From positions 1 to 64,000 of IMG/VR virus record IMGVR_UViG_3300025070_000024: a stretch of 64,000 bases of DNA; one strand, given 5' to 3'. Under the pieces are notes generated by a model. It searched no databases, was not told the DNA's origin, and saw only the letters and a program-made list of their open reading frames with translations. The first letter of the stretch is position 1. Each line of letters starts with the position of its first letter. The position numbers and the translations under genes are program-made. The stretch is from a virus. Positions 34,923-43,990 of the stretch are shown in pieces.

Positions 34923-37013
34923 TTAGACAGACCGAAGTCCAAGTTTAGAAACCTTATCTCCGGAATCTAGTTTGATTCTTACATAGATGTGCGAAGCGTA
35001 CCCCCACCGGCTTGCACCTGCGTCAAGAGTAACTTCTCTATCAGTCTCGTTACCATCTAGCACATTAGCTGCGCCATCAGCAACACCCGCTGAAGGTACC
35101 CCTTCATCAGTAACTGCGCTTGATTTAGTGACATGGCAGCTCAACCATCCATTTGTTGCAGAAGCAGCAGTCTCAAGACTATAGTCAGTAGGAGCAGTGC
35201 TGGAATCAAATGTCTTTACTAAAATAGTATCAAATGTACCATTGACAAACAGCTTAATCTTCTGCGCAACATTGTTCGTATCAAGCGCAATCTTAAACGT
35301 AGCAAATTGAGAGCCACTTCTACCGCTTGTAGTATCCGGATTGTTTGTATCCGCAGGCAAGTAAGCGGTGTTACTGTAGTCTGTACCGCTCACGTGCTGA
35401 ACCCCGTCTGGCAACACCATAGCATCTTTTACATCCAAGTTTAAAGATCCGCTTTGATTGTTGCCAAACTGCCGGCTCCAATCTCCAAGCGCCCCACTAG
35501 GATCATTAGTATAGGTACTTCCACTAGGTTCTGCTACCCGAATGCCATCTGTAGATCCTACTCCGTTGGAGATGCTATCTTCCATAACCAAACTATCGCT
35601 TTCGCTCTGAGTGCGGTCGCTGAACTGCATTAAGTAAAAAGCAGTGCTGGTATTAAAGTCTTGGTTCGCTAAGTTACCATGCACCGACTTGAAGTCATAT
35701 CGCGGCCCGTTGCTACTGTCAGACAAGTCAGAAATAGCATTCAGGCTTTGAAGCGGTACATCTTTACCAAAGGTGTAATCTGCAAGTCCTGGCGCGACAG
35801 ACGTGTTGCTTGTTACATCAGGGTGATCTGTGTAGGCAAGGGAGGTGCCTGCAGCAAAGCATCCATGACTATTACCTACCGCCCAGTTAAAGTCTGTAGC
35901 GTTATTAGTGGTTGCTCCGTAAATCTTGGCGTCTGACGGTACTATGTCTACAACCGTGCAGGTAATATTCATAGTAAAGTCATTATTACCGCAGTATTTA
36001 ATACCACTGCTGTAGTAATACGCTGCTCCAGAACCGGGAGTAAGGGTGCTTGACATCACCTTACCCTCATTTGACTCGCTGCTAATAGCAATGCTATTTA
36101 CAGAGTTAGACTCTTGATACCACAGCTTGTCGATGTTTGTAGTACCGTCTTCGGTAATTCGAAGTCTGTGGTAACCTACACTAAAGCTGGTTCCTGTATA
36201 GCTCCAAGCCAAACTTGTAACACCGGTGTAGAAATCCTCACCACTACCCGACGTAGGAAACCCTTCAGTCACCTTAGTCAGCGTCAAGTCTGACGTGGTA
36301 ACAGTATCATCTGAATCGTCTGCAGCAAGGGTAGCAGTCACATCATCTAAACTATCTTTAGTCAGCTTAGCTTGGTACTGAACGTTCTTAAGATCTGCAG
36401 TAGGTGAAGTAAGCACAGTTTGGCTTAAAGCAGTATTACCGTTCCTCCAGTTTACTATGTCTCCTGCGCTAAGACTACCAAGCCCATTTACGGTGTGCGC
36501 AGTGTTTGTTACTCTGTTCTGGTTCGTGCTGGGAGTACTAACCACCCACTCGCTATTAGCTCCTGCTACTTGAGTAGCAAAGGTCTGTGGCGCTGTTGGA
36601 ACTAAAGCACCCAACGTTTCATTCAGCTGATCAATAGCATCTACAATTAACGTATTTGCAGTAAACGATGCGATTGCAGGACTATTGTCTATTAAGGTAC
36701 CGGAAGAAGGACTACCTAAAGTAGTGCTTCCCGCAGGAATCCAGTTTGTGCCTGCAGGATGGCCCCACTCATTACCAGAGTCGTTATTGCCGGTAATGAT
36801 GCTATTACCTGTCCCTTTAAAGATGTAGACCTTGCCAGTATCTTTTGCAACAACGATAGACCCCGTACGTCGGGCATTTACCGGGATTGCAATGAGATGA
36901 TCATTTGCAAAGTCGTCTACAATATGCACTCCTGCAACATTATCCCCGACCACATCCACAATCGGGTATGCGGTGTTTTGATTTTCAATTGTATCACCAA
37001 ATTTAATTGCCAT
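34923..37013 (-). CDS. Tail appendage protein (696 aa)
   Basis: The N-terminal block MAIKFGDTIENQNTAYPIVD is shared with the 521-aa appendage gene at 30709-32274, followed by ARRTGSIVVAKDTGKVYIFK and NEWGHPAGTNWIPAG. A helical collar (FTANTLIVDAIDQLNETLGA) leads to a long beta-rich domain full of Ser, Thr, Asp and Asn with no catalytic motif. The end (SHIYVRIKLDSGDKVSKLGL) looks like a compact beta tip. Probable side fibre or head/tail decoration. It starts 3 bases after the previous gene's stop. Confidence 0.62.
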   Translation of the reverse strand: MAIKFGDTIENQNTAYPIVDVVGDNVAGVHIVDDFANDHLIAIPVNARRTGSIVVAKDTGKVYIFKGTGNSIITGNNDSGNEWGHPAGTNWIPAGSTTLGSPSSGTLIDNSPAIASFTANTLIVDAIDQLNETLGALVPTAPQTFATQVAGANSEWVVSTPSTNQNRVTNTAHTVNGLGSLSAGDIVNWRNGNTALSQTVLTSPTADLKNVQYQAKLTKDSLDDVTATLAADDSDDTVTTSDLTLTKVTEGFPTSGSGEDFYTGVTSLAWSYTGTSFSVGYHRLRITEDGTTNIDKLWYQESNSVNSIAISSESNEGKVMSSTLTPGSGAAYYYSSGIKYCGNNDFTMNITCTVVDIVPSDAKIYGATTNNATDFNWAVGNSHGCFAAGTSLAYTDHPDVTSNTSVAPGLADYTFGKDVPLQSLNAISDLSDSSNGPRYDFKSVHGNLANQDFNTSTAFYLMQFSDRTQSESDSLVMEDSISNGVGSTDGIRVAEPSGSTYTNDPSGALGDWSRQFGNNQSGSLNLDVKDAMVLPDGVQHVSGTDYSNTAYLPADTNNPDTTSGRSGSQFATFKIALDTNNVAQKIKLFVNGTFDTILVKTFDSSTAPTDYSLETAASATNGWLSCHVTKSSAVTDEGVPSAGVADGAANVLDGNETDREVTLDAGASRWGYASHIYVRIKLDSGDKVSKLGLRSV

Positions 37014-37016
37014 AGC

Positions 37017-38051
37017 TTATGTAGTAAGAGTGATTGTTAAATCGATATCGTCATCAAATGCTCCGGTCTGGATAGACCTATAAACATTGTAATTTCTTGT
37101 GGCAGTTCCTGCTGTTTGGTTAAACCCACTTCCACCGTTGTCGTATAAGACAAAGCTATCAGTGTAATCGGCAACCCCTAAGCCGCTAGTAGTAGCAGCT
37201 ATTTCTGTAGCTGTAAAGATACTCGGAATAATTAAGTAAGTGTACTTAGTAGTATCCGCAGTATTACTGCTGCAAGCAAAGGTAATAGTTTGCGATGGCT
37301 CATTAGGGTCAGCGTCCAAAAGTGTTCTCACTTGGTTGCCTGTGCTAATAAGGGATGCTATATCGCTAACTGTTGCGCTAGTGTTCGCGTAGACATATAC
37401 AGGATGCCTGTAAATAATCTTAGTCTGTTTTGTAATCGGAACTAAGGAACCCGTGCCATCTGTTAGATAACCTAAGGTGTGCGTGACTGTGTACTGCAGT
37501 CCATTGCTAGTTAAAGCACTGCCAGAAGGTGTTATATGGTTGCCTGTAGAAGCATTGTATGGGCTTGAAATATTAGACCAGTTAGGAGTACTGTCAATCA
37601 AAGAAGTTCCCTGATTGTAGTTGTAGGTAACCTCTAGTCCTGCAGTACTGTCTAGGTTTCCAATATTTGAAATAGTATAAATAAAGCCTCCAATAACTCT
37701 GTTGTCAAGACCAGTCTGCACAACATAGTTTTCTCCTTCGATTATATCAGGGAAGTTGGTTGACGACGGAATAACAGATACAATAACTGGCTCTAAGAAT
37801 GGAGCTAGCAGGTCTTGAATAATCGTTTCTAAGTTCGTTCCTGCGCTGTATGTAGTTACACCCGCAATAGCATCACCAATAGAGTTGGTGACAACCAAAT
37901 CAGAACCTAATTCAAACGAAGATGCAGAACCGCTAGAGCCAGCACTAACAGAAAGAGATAACCGATTCTCACTAATAGTAACGGTGTTATTACTTTCTGT
38001 AATTTTAACCACATTAGCTATAGGCTGCGTTATGATGATTTTGTTTGCCAT
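37017..38051 (-). CDS. Appendage / baseplate-like structural protein (344 aa)
   Basis: ATG 38051, which overlaps the preceding stop (ATGA), is preferred over the GTG one codon upstream. The N-terminus has two short beta repeats (KIIITQPIANVVKITESNN, TVTISENRLSLSVS) seen in phage tail-associated proteins, then ETIIQDLLAPFLEPVIVSV and Ig-like beta strands. No enzymatic signature. It lies between a BppU-like Ig protein and the 696-aa appendage, so a role in the fibre base is likely. Confidence 0.58.
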   Translation of the reverse strand: MANKIIITQPIANVVKITESNNTVTISENRLSLSVSAGSSGSASSFELGSDLVVTNSIGDAIAGVTTYSAGTNLETIIQDLLAPFLEPVIVSVIPSSTNFPDIIEGENYVVQTGLDNRVIGGFIYTISNIGNLDSTAGLEVTYNYNQGTSLIDSTPNWSNISSPYNASTGNHITPSGSALTSNGLQYTVTHTLGYLTDGTGSLVPITKQTKIIYRHPVYVYANTSATVSDIASLISTGNQVRTLLDADPNEPSQTITFACSSNTADTTKYTYLIIPSIFTATEIAATTSGLGVADYTDSFVLYDNGGSGFNQTAGTATRNYNVYRSIQTGAFDDDIDLTITLTT

Positions 38052-38434
38052 CACTCAGTAACCTGTGGCTTGACTTTGAATTTCCCTTCAATGATTCTTT
38101 CTACGGAAGAGTCACTGTGCACTAGTTCTAGGTCATACACTCCCTGGTTAAAGGTCATTGCATCAGTAGTACTCGAAGGAATAGTCAGAGTGAACTTGCC
38201 GATATCGTCTCCTGATTGTGTAGGAATATCGAAGTGAGCTAAATACCCTGTGTCTGCAGTATCGTTACTAGTAGCCCGATACACAAACTCCGTGTCTGTA
38301 ATATGGTCTTTTACAGCCATACGCACCCTAGCACCAGTTAAACTGATTCCTGCATTAGAACTGTTCTTATACACAAATGTGACCTCGTGCTGAGATCCCT
38401 GCTCTACTATGAAGTTGTATTTACCAGATGCCAT
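38051..38434 (-). CDS. BppU-like / Ig-like appendage base protein (127 aa)
   Basis: The layout MASGKYNFIVEQGSQHEVTF, then YKNSSNAGISLTGARVRMAV, GKFTLTIPSSTTDAM and YDLELVHSDSSVERIIEGKF matches a widespread small beta-sandwich protein of phage tails and baseplates (BppU N-terminal-like). It probably anchors fibres to the tail. The start shares a base with the preceding stop (TAATG), and the stop overlaps the next ATG. Confident as an Ig-like appendage component. Confidence 0.68.
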   Translation of the reverse strand: MASGKYNFIVEQGSQHEVTFVYKNSSNAGISLTGARVRMAVKDHITDTEFVYRATSNDTADTGYLAHFDIPTQSGDDIGKFTLTIPSSTTDAMTFNQGVYDLELVHSDSSVERIIEGKFKVKPQVTE

Positions 38435-39660
38435 TACAATACATATTCAAAAACGTTTGGTTTGCCCCTACCGTTATTCTCAATAACTGTATAACCTGGA
38501 CTACTATTCCAACCATTACTCTCTGAGTAAAAGTTGCCTGTAAATAAAGGTGCTACAGCAATTTGGCGGTAGTTTGCTTGATCTACGAGTTTTTCTTCTA
38601 TAGTAGAGTATACTCTTTTTCCTTTGCGGGAATGCCAATGGCCTCCTAACATAACATTGTACATACCCTGCTTTCCATGCTCCCAAAAAGCCTTACCTAA
38701 ATCACCTTTAGATATGTTGTAATGATTGTGGGTAAGCAGGTAGAATATACCGTCTACTTCTATTCCTAAAAGTAAAGGATGATGCTCAATATTTAAAGCA
38801 GTGTTTTCTTGCAGCATATAAGCAAGAAGTGACGCCACAGAACCTTGAGGGTCTCCAGTTAGTTTTGGGCTTGTCCTGTCGTGGTTTCCACTAACTATAG
38901 CAACCCTGACGGCATTATTTAAACTGGTCAAAAAGCGTTTGAGGATCGTATACGCTGTAATCACTATGTGCGAACCGTATCCATCCTTTTCTAACTCTTT
39001 CCAAGTTGATTCGTGGTTAATACCAGTAAAGGATTCTATAAAATCTCCTAGCAAGCATACCGTAACCTTCTTGTATTTGTGAGTATTTACGTTAGTAGCA
39101 ACCTCTTGTAGTCGTGACACTACATCCTTAGTACTGAAGCTAGGGGTATTCCCTATAGCGTCTACTTGTGCACCTATGTGAAAGTCGCTAAGAACAAGCA
39201 CACACTCGTTTGTACCTGGTTGAGTGTAAATCTGAAAACCATCTACACTGGTATTCAAGTCCTCTTTGATTCTTGCCCAATCAACAGTTGACACTTTGGG
39301 CGTTAAGTGAACTTTTACCTGATAGAAGGTTTTAGAACCTGTTTTTGTCGGAGCATCCCAACTGTTACAGGTATAGCGTTCTACTTCCCAAACATTTAAG
39401 TCTACTTTAAAGTGCTTTATAGCTTTATCTAAAGAGTCTATTTGCTCCGGTCCCTTGTAGGTCAGTACAGCATCTTTAGAAGATAGTGATTTACCTGTAC
39501 AGGATTTAGGGCCGTTGCGTAACTCTCCTATTTTTCTACGTAAAGTTCGGTGACTTAAAGAAAGGGTATCATAATCTAGCAGAATAGTAGACGCAATCTC
39601 TGAATGAGATTTTTCTGAATACCTGTTACAGTAGTCGGCTATTATTTCTTCTAAGCTCAT
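38434..39660 (-). CDS. Calcineurin-like metallophosphoesterase (408 aa)
   Basis: All metal-binding motifs are present in order: LSDFHIG (Asp159, His161), LLGDFIES (Asp206), SGNHDR (Asn259, His260), LLTHNHY (about His319) and GGHWHS (about 341-346). An N-terminal region (1-60) has a helix-turn-helix-like segment (SLSHRTLRRKIGELRNG). Proteins of this type cleave phosphodiesters or phosphomonoesters with two metals, and phage members may act on DNA ends or nucleotides. It is read within the appendage module, overlapping the upstream gene by 4 bases, so it would be expressed late. Substrate unknown; packaging with the virion is conceivable. Confidence 0.85.
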   Translation of the reverse strand: MSLEEIIADYCNRYSEKSHSEIASTILLDYDTLSLSHRTLRRKIGELRNGPKSCTGKSLSSKDAVLTYKGPEQIDSLDKAIKHFKVDLNVWEVERYTCNSWDAPTKTGSKTFYQVKVHLTPKVSTVDWARIKEDLNTSVDGFQIYTQPGTNECVLVLSDFHIGAQVDAIGNTPSFSTKDVVSRLQEVATNVNTHKYKKVTVCLLGDFIESFTGINHESTWKELEKDGYGSHIVITAYTILKRFLTSLNNAVRVAIVSGNHDRTSPKLTGDPQGSVASLLAYMLQENTALNIEHHPLLLGIEVDGIFYLLTHNHYNISKGDLGKAFWEHGKQGMYNVMLGGHWHSRKGKRVYSTIEEKLVDQANYRQIAVAPLFTGNFYSESNGWNSSPGYTVIENNGRGKPNVFEYVL

Positions 39661-41360
39661 GCTTCAGAAATACTATACCTTATTTTGATTCGGTCTACAG
39701 GAAGAGTAGACCACAATATATTATTCCTAGCAAAAGTCCAAGAACCTGTACCTAGAGAAGACGACGTTGCTGTAGTAATGAAATTAGTTTGATTCAGTTC
39801 TAGCGTAGGGAACAGATCAATTTCGTAGTCTGAAGCTGTAATGCCTTCATTAGCAGTAAACGTAATCGTTATTGTCTCTGCAGCATCGTCTGGATCCCAA
39901 TGGTTAGGGGACACTGACAAGGATCCAACAGTAGCTAAATCCACCGGGGTGTCAGATACAGCTTCAAAATATATAAGATTACTTACTCGTTGGGATACCC
40001 AGCTAGTTTTAAAATACAAATCTCTGTCTACAGTAGCAGGTAGTGTTACTGCAGTAGAACTCATAAATCCACCGTTGTCAGGTACAGAAATGGAAATGGT
40101 TTCGCTGACTTCAGGAACCCCACTAAAATCTGAAGATGTGTAACCCTCTACCTTAATGGTGCTGTTATATACCTGAGAATACAGGCTGTAATAGATAAAG
40201 CCGGATGACGCAGGCTCATTCAACCGGAAGTTTACTACGTCAGACGGCTCAAAATCTACAGTAGTAGTAGTAGTACTATTAACCCAAACACTTGCTGCAG
40301 AAAGAGTAGCGGTTTGATTCGATGTAGGTAGAGTAAGAGTATTCTTTGCCTCTAGGACATAAAATACCAATGCTACTGTACTATCAAAGTCGTCAGACAG
40401 ATTGACGCTAGAAACATATGTGCCATTTGCTTGAAGCGAAGTAAAGTCTAGACTGTGTGTAGAGACAGTGGAGCCATTTGACACCAGAACCTTTGCAGTA
40501 AGATCTGCTAATCCTTTCTTTTGCCCAGAATAGCTAGGGCCACTGCTAAGTGTTTGGAAGCTGTAATCAGTGGTTACAGGGGATATAGAAAACCCTACTT
40601 GATTATTAGGAATGAGCGGATTGTACTCAGATGTGTATAGCGTAACATTCAAGTGTTTAGCCGCACCTAAGCGAAAATCATAGGTTCTCCCTTGGTGAAG
40701 CAGGGTGTCAGCAACCGCGAGAAGGCCATCATTATTTAAATCTCCTAATGGAACATCTGGGAATGTTGTAACCAACCCTACAGAATCAGATGACTCTAGA
40801 GTTCCTAACGAATATGGTGACTCGCTGTACCCTAGCTTAACGGCTTGAGTGATAGCACCAGCTAATGCTGTAGTCACGGTGATTACTCCTGAATATGTAT
40901 TCGGTATAGTAAAGGAGAAATCAGCATCATTATCCTCGGCATTTACTAAAACAATATTTGATGCAGAGTCTCCATATTGAGTGCTGATTACTGCATTAAC
41001 CTCATATCCTGTTATTGGAGATAAGTCAGAAACACCGATAACCTCAAACGTTATAGTTCCCCCAGGAGAATATGTTGCTGTAGTGTTTTGGTATGTAGTA
41101 AAATTACCATCATAGTACACCACATCGTAAGTGACGACAGGAGGGGTGTAGTCATCAAAGCCTGGATCTTCGGGGTCGTCTACATAGCCGTTTTTAGCTG
41201 TGTAGAGGAGGGTATTAATAAAGAAATCTTGCTTATCACAATCCCTATGCAGATCATACTCTGCCTTAGCAATATAGATTGCAGATGCGCCTGAGAAGTA
41301 CTCATCTAGAGCAACATTCAGGTCTGTAGTAGTATCGTAGTCAGCAGGTAAGAAAAACAT
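39657..41360 (-). CDS. Ig-like/appendage protein with dockerin-like loop (567 aa)
   Basis: ATG 41360 is chosen because it shares a base with the preceding stop (TAATG); longer starts upstream would overlap the Cys-rich gene. The N-terminus (LPADYDTTTDLNVALDEYF) is helical and resembles the start of tail-adaptor proteins. Then come several Ig-like or cadherin-like beta domains rich in Thr, Ser and Val. One EF-hand/dockerin-like loop, GDLNNDGLLAVADTLL, lies at about residue 205-220. Likely a surface appendage stabilised by calcium; no catalytic residues seen. Confidence 0.58.
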   Translation of the reverse strand: MFFLPADYDTTTDLNVALDEYFSGASAIYIAKAEYDLHRDCDKQDFFINTLLYTAKNGYVDDPEDPGFDDYTPPVVTYDVVYYDGNFTTYQNTTATYSPGGTITFEVIGVSDLSPITGYEVNAVISTQYGDSASNIVLVNAEDNDADFSFTIPNTYSGVITVTTALAGAITQAVKLGYSESPYSLGTLESSDSVGLVTTFPDVPLGDLNNDGLLAVADTLLHQGRTYDFRLGAAKHLNVTLYTSEYNPLIPNNQVGFSISPVTTDYSFQTLSSGPSYSGQKKGLADLTAKVLVSNGSTVSTHSLDFTSLQANGTYVSSVNLSDDFDSTVALVFYVLEAKNTLTLPTSNQTATLSAASVWVNSTTTTTVDFEPSDVVNFRLNEPASSGFIYYSLYSQVYNSTIKVEGYTSSDFSGVPEVSETISISVPDNGGFMSSTAVTLPATVDRDLYFKTSWVSQRVSNLIYFEAVSDTPVDLATVGSLSVSPNHWDPDDAAETITITFTANEGITASDYEIDLFPTLELNQTNFITTATSSSLGTGSWTFARNNILWSTLPVDRIKIRYSISEA

Positions 41361-41959
41361 TAAGAACAGCCGCAAATACAGGTGCAAGAACTTCCGGTAC
41401 AGATGTTAGACATCAATGTGACTTTTCGTTCTGCTGCTGTATAACGGGCTGCATTAACATCAAGTTGTGCACCTGTTCTAAGTGACACTAGCTCTTGCAG
41501 TGTCTGTAATTGCTGGGTCTCTTTACACTTATCGCATGAACTAGCTAAATAAGTGTCGAGCTTGGTAGAGATGCACGTATCTATAGTAGCTAAGTACAAA
41601 GTGTACTCGTCAAAACTATAGGTAGTGCCTCCAAATGAGTAGTCAACTTGAAAACGATAAAGACCGTCCGGAAACGTACTGGTAGTTATCGAGGGAACTT
41701 TGGACGGAGTAATCTCTAACGGATTACCCCAAGGTTGGGCTAGAACATAATTGTATCCTGCATTAGATACAATCGCTTGTTCCTCAGCAGCATTTGCTCC
41801 TGTAGAAGTGTCTAACAGAGTTTCTTCCTCAGGAACAGTATGTCGACTTGGAGTATTGACCTTAAGAAGTAAATCTTCACGTGCCGTGGCGTTAGGGGTG
41901 TGATCCTGTAATTGGAACACACCCCCGACAACCTTAATTCTCCAATATCCTGTAGCCAT
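41360..41959 (-). CDS. Structural protein with cysteine-rich C-terminus (199 aa)
   Basis: The N-terminal 130 residues are beta-rich (MATGYWRIKVVGGVFQLQD, GLYRFQVDYSFGGTTYSFDE). A helical region with SSCDKCKE follows, and the last residues are unusually Cys-rich (ICTGSSCTCICGCS, five Cys in 14). In total eight Cys cluster in the C-terminal 80 residues, suggesting a metal cluster or disulfide knot, which is uncommon in virion proteins. Family not recognised. It is located among capsid decoration and appendage genes. Confidence 0.55.
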   Translation of the reverse strand: MATGYWRIKVVGGVFQLQDHTPNATAREDLLLKVNTPSRHTVPEEETLLDTSTGANAAEEQAIVSNAGYNYVLAQPWGNPLEITPSKVPSITTSTFPDGLYRFQVDYSFGGTTYSFDEYTLYLATIDTCISTKLDTYLASSCDKCKETQQLQTLQELVSLRTGAQLDVNAARYTAAERKVTLMSNICTGSSCTCICGCS

Positions 41960-41969
41960 AGTTTAAGGC

Positions 41970-42779
41970 TTATGCCAAGAAGGTATCCAACGTACCGTTC
42001 AAAGTAGTGTTAGAAGCAAGGGTATACAAAACAATCTCGTGAATGTCTGTACGGTCCCCATGCGTCTGCTCTACAAACAAACAAGTCCGATCGTATGTAT
42101 AGGCTCCAGTAACAACTGCAGGCTTTACTACGTTGGGTCCAGCAATGTTAGTCACACCTTGAATAGGAAGAGCAGCTTGAACTTCGGCATTTACATCAGC
42201 TGCAGTACCAATAGTAAACTCAGCTGGAGTAGCGTTAGTAACAGCACTAGATGCATCATTAGCTGCACCTCGCATATTAACGTTCAAAGGCATTGTGATT
42301 TGAATCACAGTAGTAGCACCACCCTTCTCAGCAGCTTCAACATCTTTGAAGATATCACGCTTAGAAGCATTGATGGCAATAACTAACTGATCAACAGCAG
42401 CAGCGTCATTAGCTGCTCCTACTGCTTCAAAAGTCGCAATAGTAAACTTCTCACGGCCTTCAGTAACATTAATCAGCTTAATGTATGCAGAACCATCAGC
42501 TTCAATCTTAGGAGTAACCTCCAGGATTTGCTGAGTGCCATTATTGTGATCTTCAATTGTAGATGATTTTACATCTGCTCCTTTAAAAAGCAAAGAGCTT
42601 CCTTCACCAGTTTGAAACTGAAAAGTTTTAGCTGCAGAATCAGCAGCATTAATAGCAGGCCATGGTGCACTGCTAACAGTAGCAGTACCATCAACAAAAG
42701 CGACAAGTTTACCGGGATCTACAGTTGTAGCAGTGGCGGCGGCGTCATTAGAGACGAGAACAGTCTTAGTATGAGACAT
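41970..42779 (-). CDS. Putative capsid decoration / structural protein (269 aa)
   Basis: Ala/Thr/Val-rich protein starting MSHTKTVLVSNDAAATATTV and containing LVAFVDGTATVSS and LFVEQTHGDRTDIHEIVLYT. It resembles in style the neighbouring 392-aa gene product (both start with MS-T-T-LV then beta strands), suggesting paralogous head-surface proteins. No catalytic motif. Placement downstream of the capsid and connector genes fits a decoration or head-fibre role. Confidence 0.52.
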   Translation of the reverse strand: MSHTKTVLVSNDAAATATTVDPGKLVAFVDGTATVSSAPWPAINAADSAAKTFQFQTGEGSSLLFKGADVKSSTIEDHNNGTQQILEVTPKIEADGSAYIKLINVTEGREKFTIATFEAVGAANDAAAVDQLVIAINASKRDIFKDVEAAEKGGATTVIQITMPLNVNMRGAANDASSAVTNATPAEFTIGTAADVNAEVQAALPIQGVTNIAGPNVVKPAVVTGAYTYDRTCLFVEQTHGDRTDIHEIVLYTLASNTTLNGTLDTFLA

Positions 42780-42811
42780 TTGTATGTATTAAAGAATTAG
42801 AGAATTGTCAA

Positions 42812-43990
42812 TTATGCGACTGTTGCTGCAGTATCTGTAGCTGCAGTTGATACGTTACCAGAAGTATCTGTAATAGTGGCGGTCGCAGTAAGCGTTACAG
42901 ACGCAGCATAGCTATCGGCGGTTACGCCAGTATTTATTACACGAGCAGTAGTCGCATCAACAGCTACATTAATAGTAACATCTGCTTCTGAACCACTGCT
43001 GCTCAGTACAATTGTACCGTTAGCTGCATCAGAGGCAAATGAGCCAGCAAGCGATACGAAGATTGCATCTGCATCACTAACATCATAAGTACTAGCAGAA
43101 GTCCCTTCCGCATCACTTGCAAATGCAACTGAAGTAAACGCGGCCGGAGCAGTTAAGTCAACCACTGCACTGCCGAACATCTCTTCTAGCACCTCAAGTA
43201 AGTTGCTGTCACCTTCGTCATCAGCAATACAGATCCGCACGACTTCGTTCACTTTGCGGCGATTTGGAAGTGATTTTTCAATTTCGACAGTATAGATGCT
43301 GTAGTCAAGCCCTGTGCCAGTAGCAGAAGCAGGCACTACAATTGGAAACTCGTATTGATTGTAAGCACCCGCACTGATATATGCACGAGTCTCCAAATCA
43401 ATGACATTTGATTGTTGGCCTAAGCGCCCATTGTTATCGCCAGAGACACTAACAGTTAAAGCGTCGTCACCAGTTACAACTACATCGCTTCCACGAGGAG
43501 TCACTGTGATAGCAACGTCTGATCCACTAACAGCCATTGTTACGTTCTTAAAACGCTCTGTATCAGAACGTCCTGCGAAGTTGGCTACTATTTCGGTAGC
43601 GTTTTTGCCTGTCACGCCTAAAACATCGTATAACTCTACGCCGTTTTTTGCTTCTAAACGAATAGAGTTCATGGATGCCACGATATTACCTACTGTAATA
43701 ACTTGATTAGTACCGGCATTTGGCTGAGAGAACTTGATATTTTTAATATCACTCCGCAAAAACTCTGTACTACTTAACGTGGCTAAACTTCCATCAGGTT
43801 GAGTATGAGCAGCAGTAAGCTTGATAAGACCATTTAAGGCTCCAGAAGAGTTACCAGCAATAACAGCTCCATCATGCTGCACAAATAGCTTCCCATCAGT
43901 AGCCGCATTTGCAACACTTGTGGCTAAGCAGTTTGCTGCAGTAGAGTCGATGTCGCCGCGTACAACAAGAGTAGTTTCAGTAAAACTCAT
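42812..43990 (-). CDS. Structural protein with C-terminal Ig/cadherin-like domain (392 aa)
   Basis: The N-terminal domain (1-280) begins MSFTETTLVVRGDIDSTAAN and is a mixed fold with RVNEVV-like and ICIADDEGDSN segments. Residues about 285-392 form an Ala/Thr/Ser/Asp-rich repeat of bacterial Ig or cadherin type (LTATATITDTSGNVSTAATD), as on decorated phage capsids. It shares its first base with the preceding stop (TAATG). Likely an abundant head or head-fibre protein. Confidence 0.55.
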   Translation of the reverse strand: MSFTETTLVVRGDIDSTAANCLATSVANAATDGKLFVQHDGAVIAGNSSGALNGLIKLTAAHTQPDGSLATLSSTEFLRSDIKNIKFSQPNAGTNQVITVGNIVASMNSIRLEAKNGVELYDVLGVTGKNATEIVANFAGRSDTERFKNVTMAVSGSDVAITVTPRGSDVVVTGDDALTVSVSGDNNGRLGQQSNVIDLETRAYISAGAYNQYEFPIVVPASATGTGLDYSIYTVEIEKSLPNRRKVNEVVRICIADDEGDSNLLEVLEEMFGSAVVDLTAPAAFTSVAFASDAEGTSASTYDVSDADAIFVSLAGSFASDAANGTIVLSSSGSEADVTINVAVDATTARVINTGVTADSYAASVTLTATATITDTSGNVSTAATDTAATVA

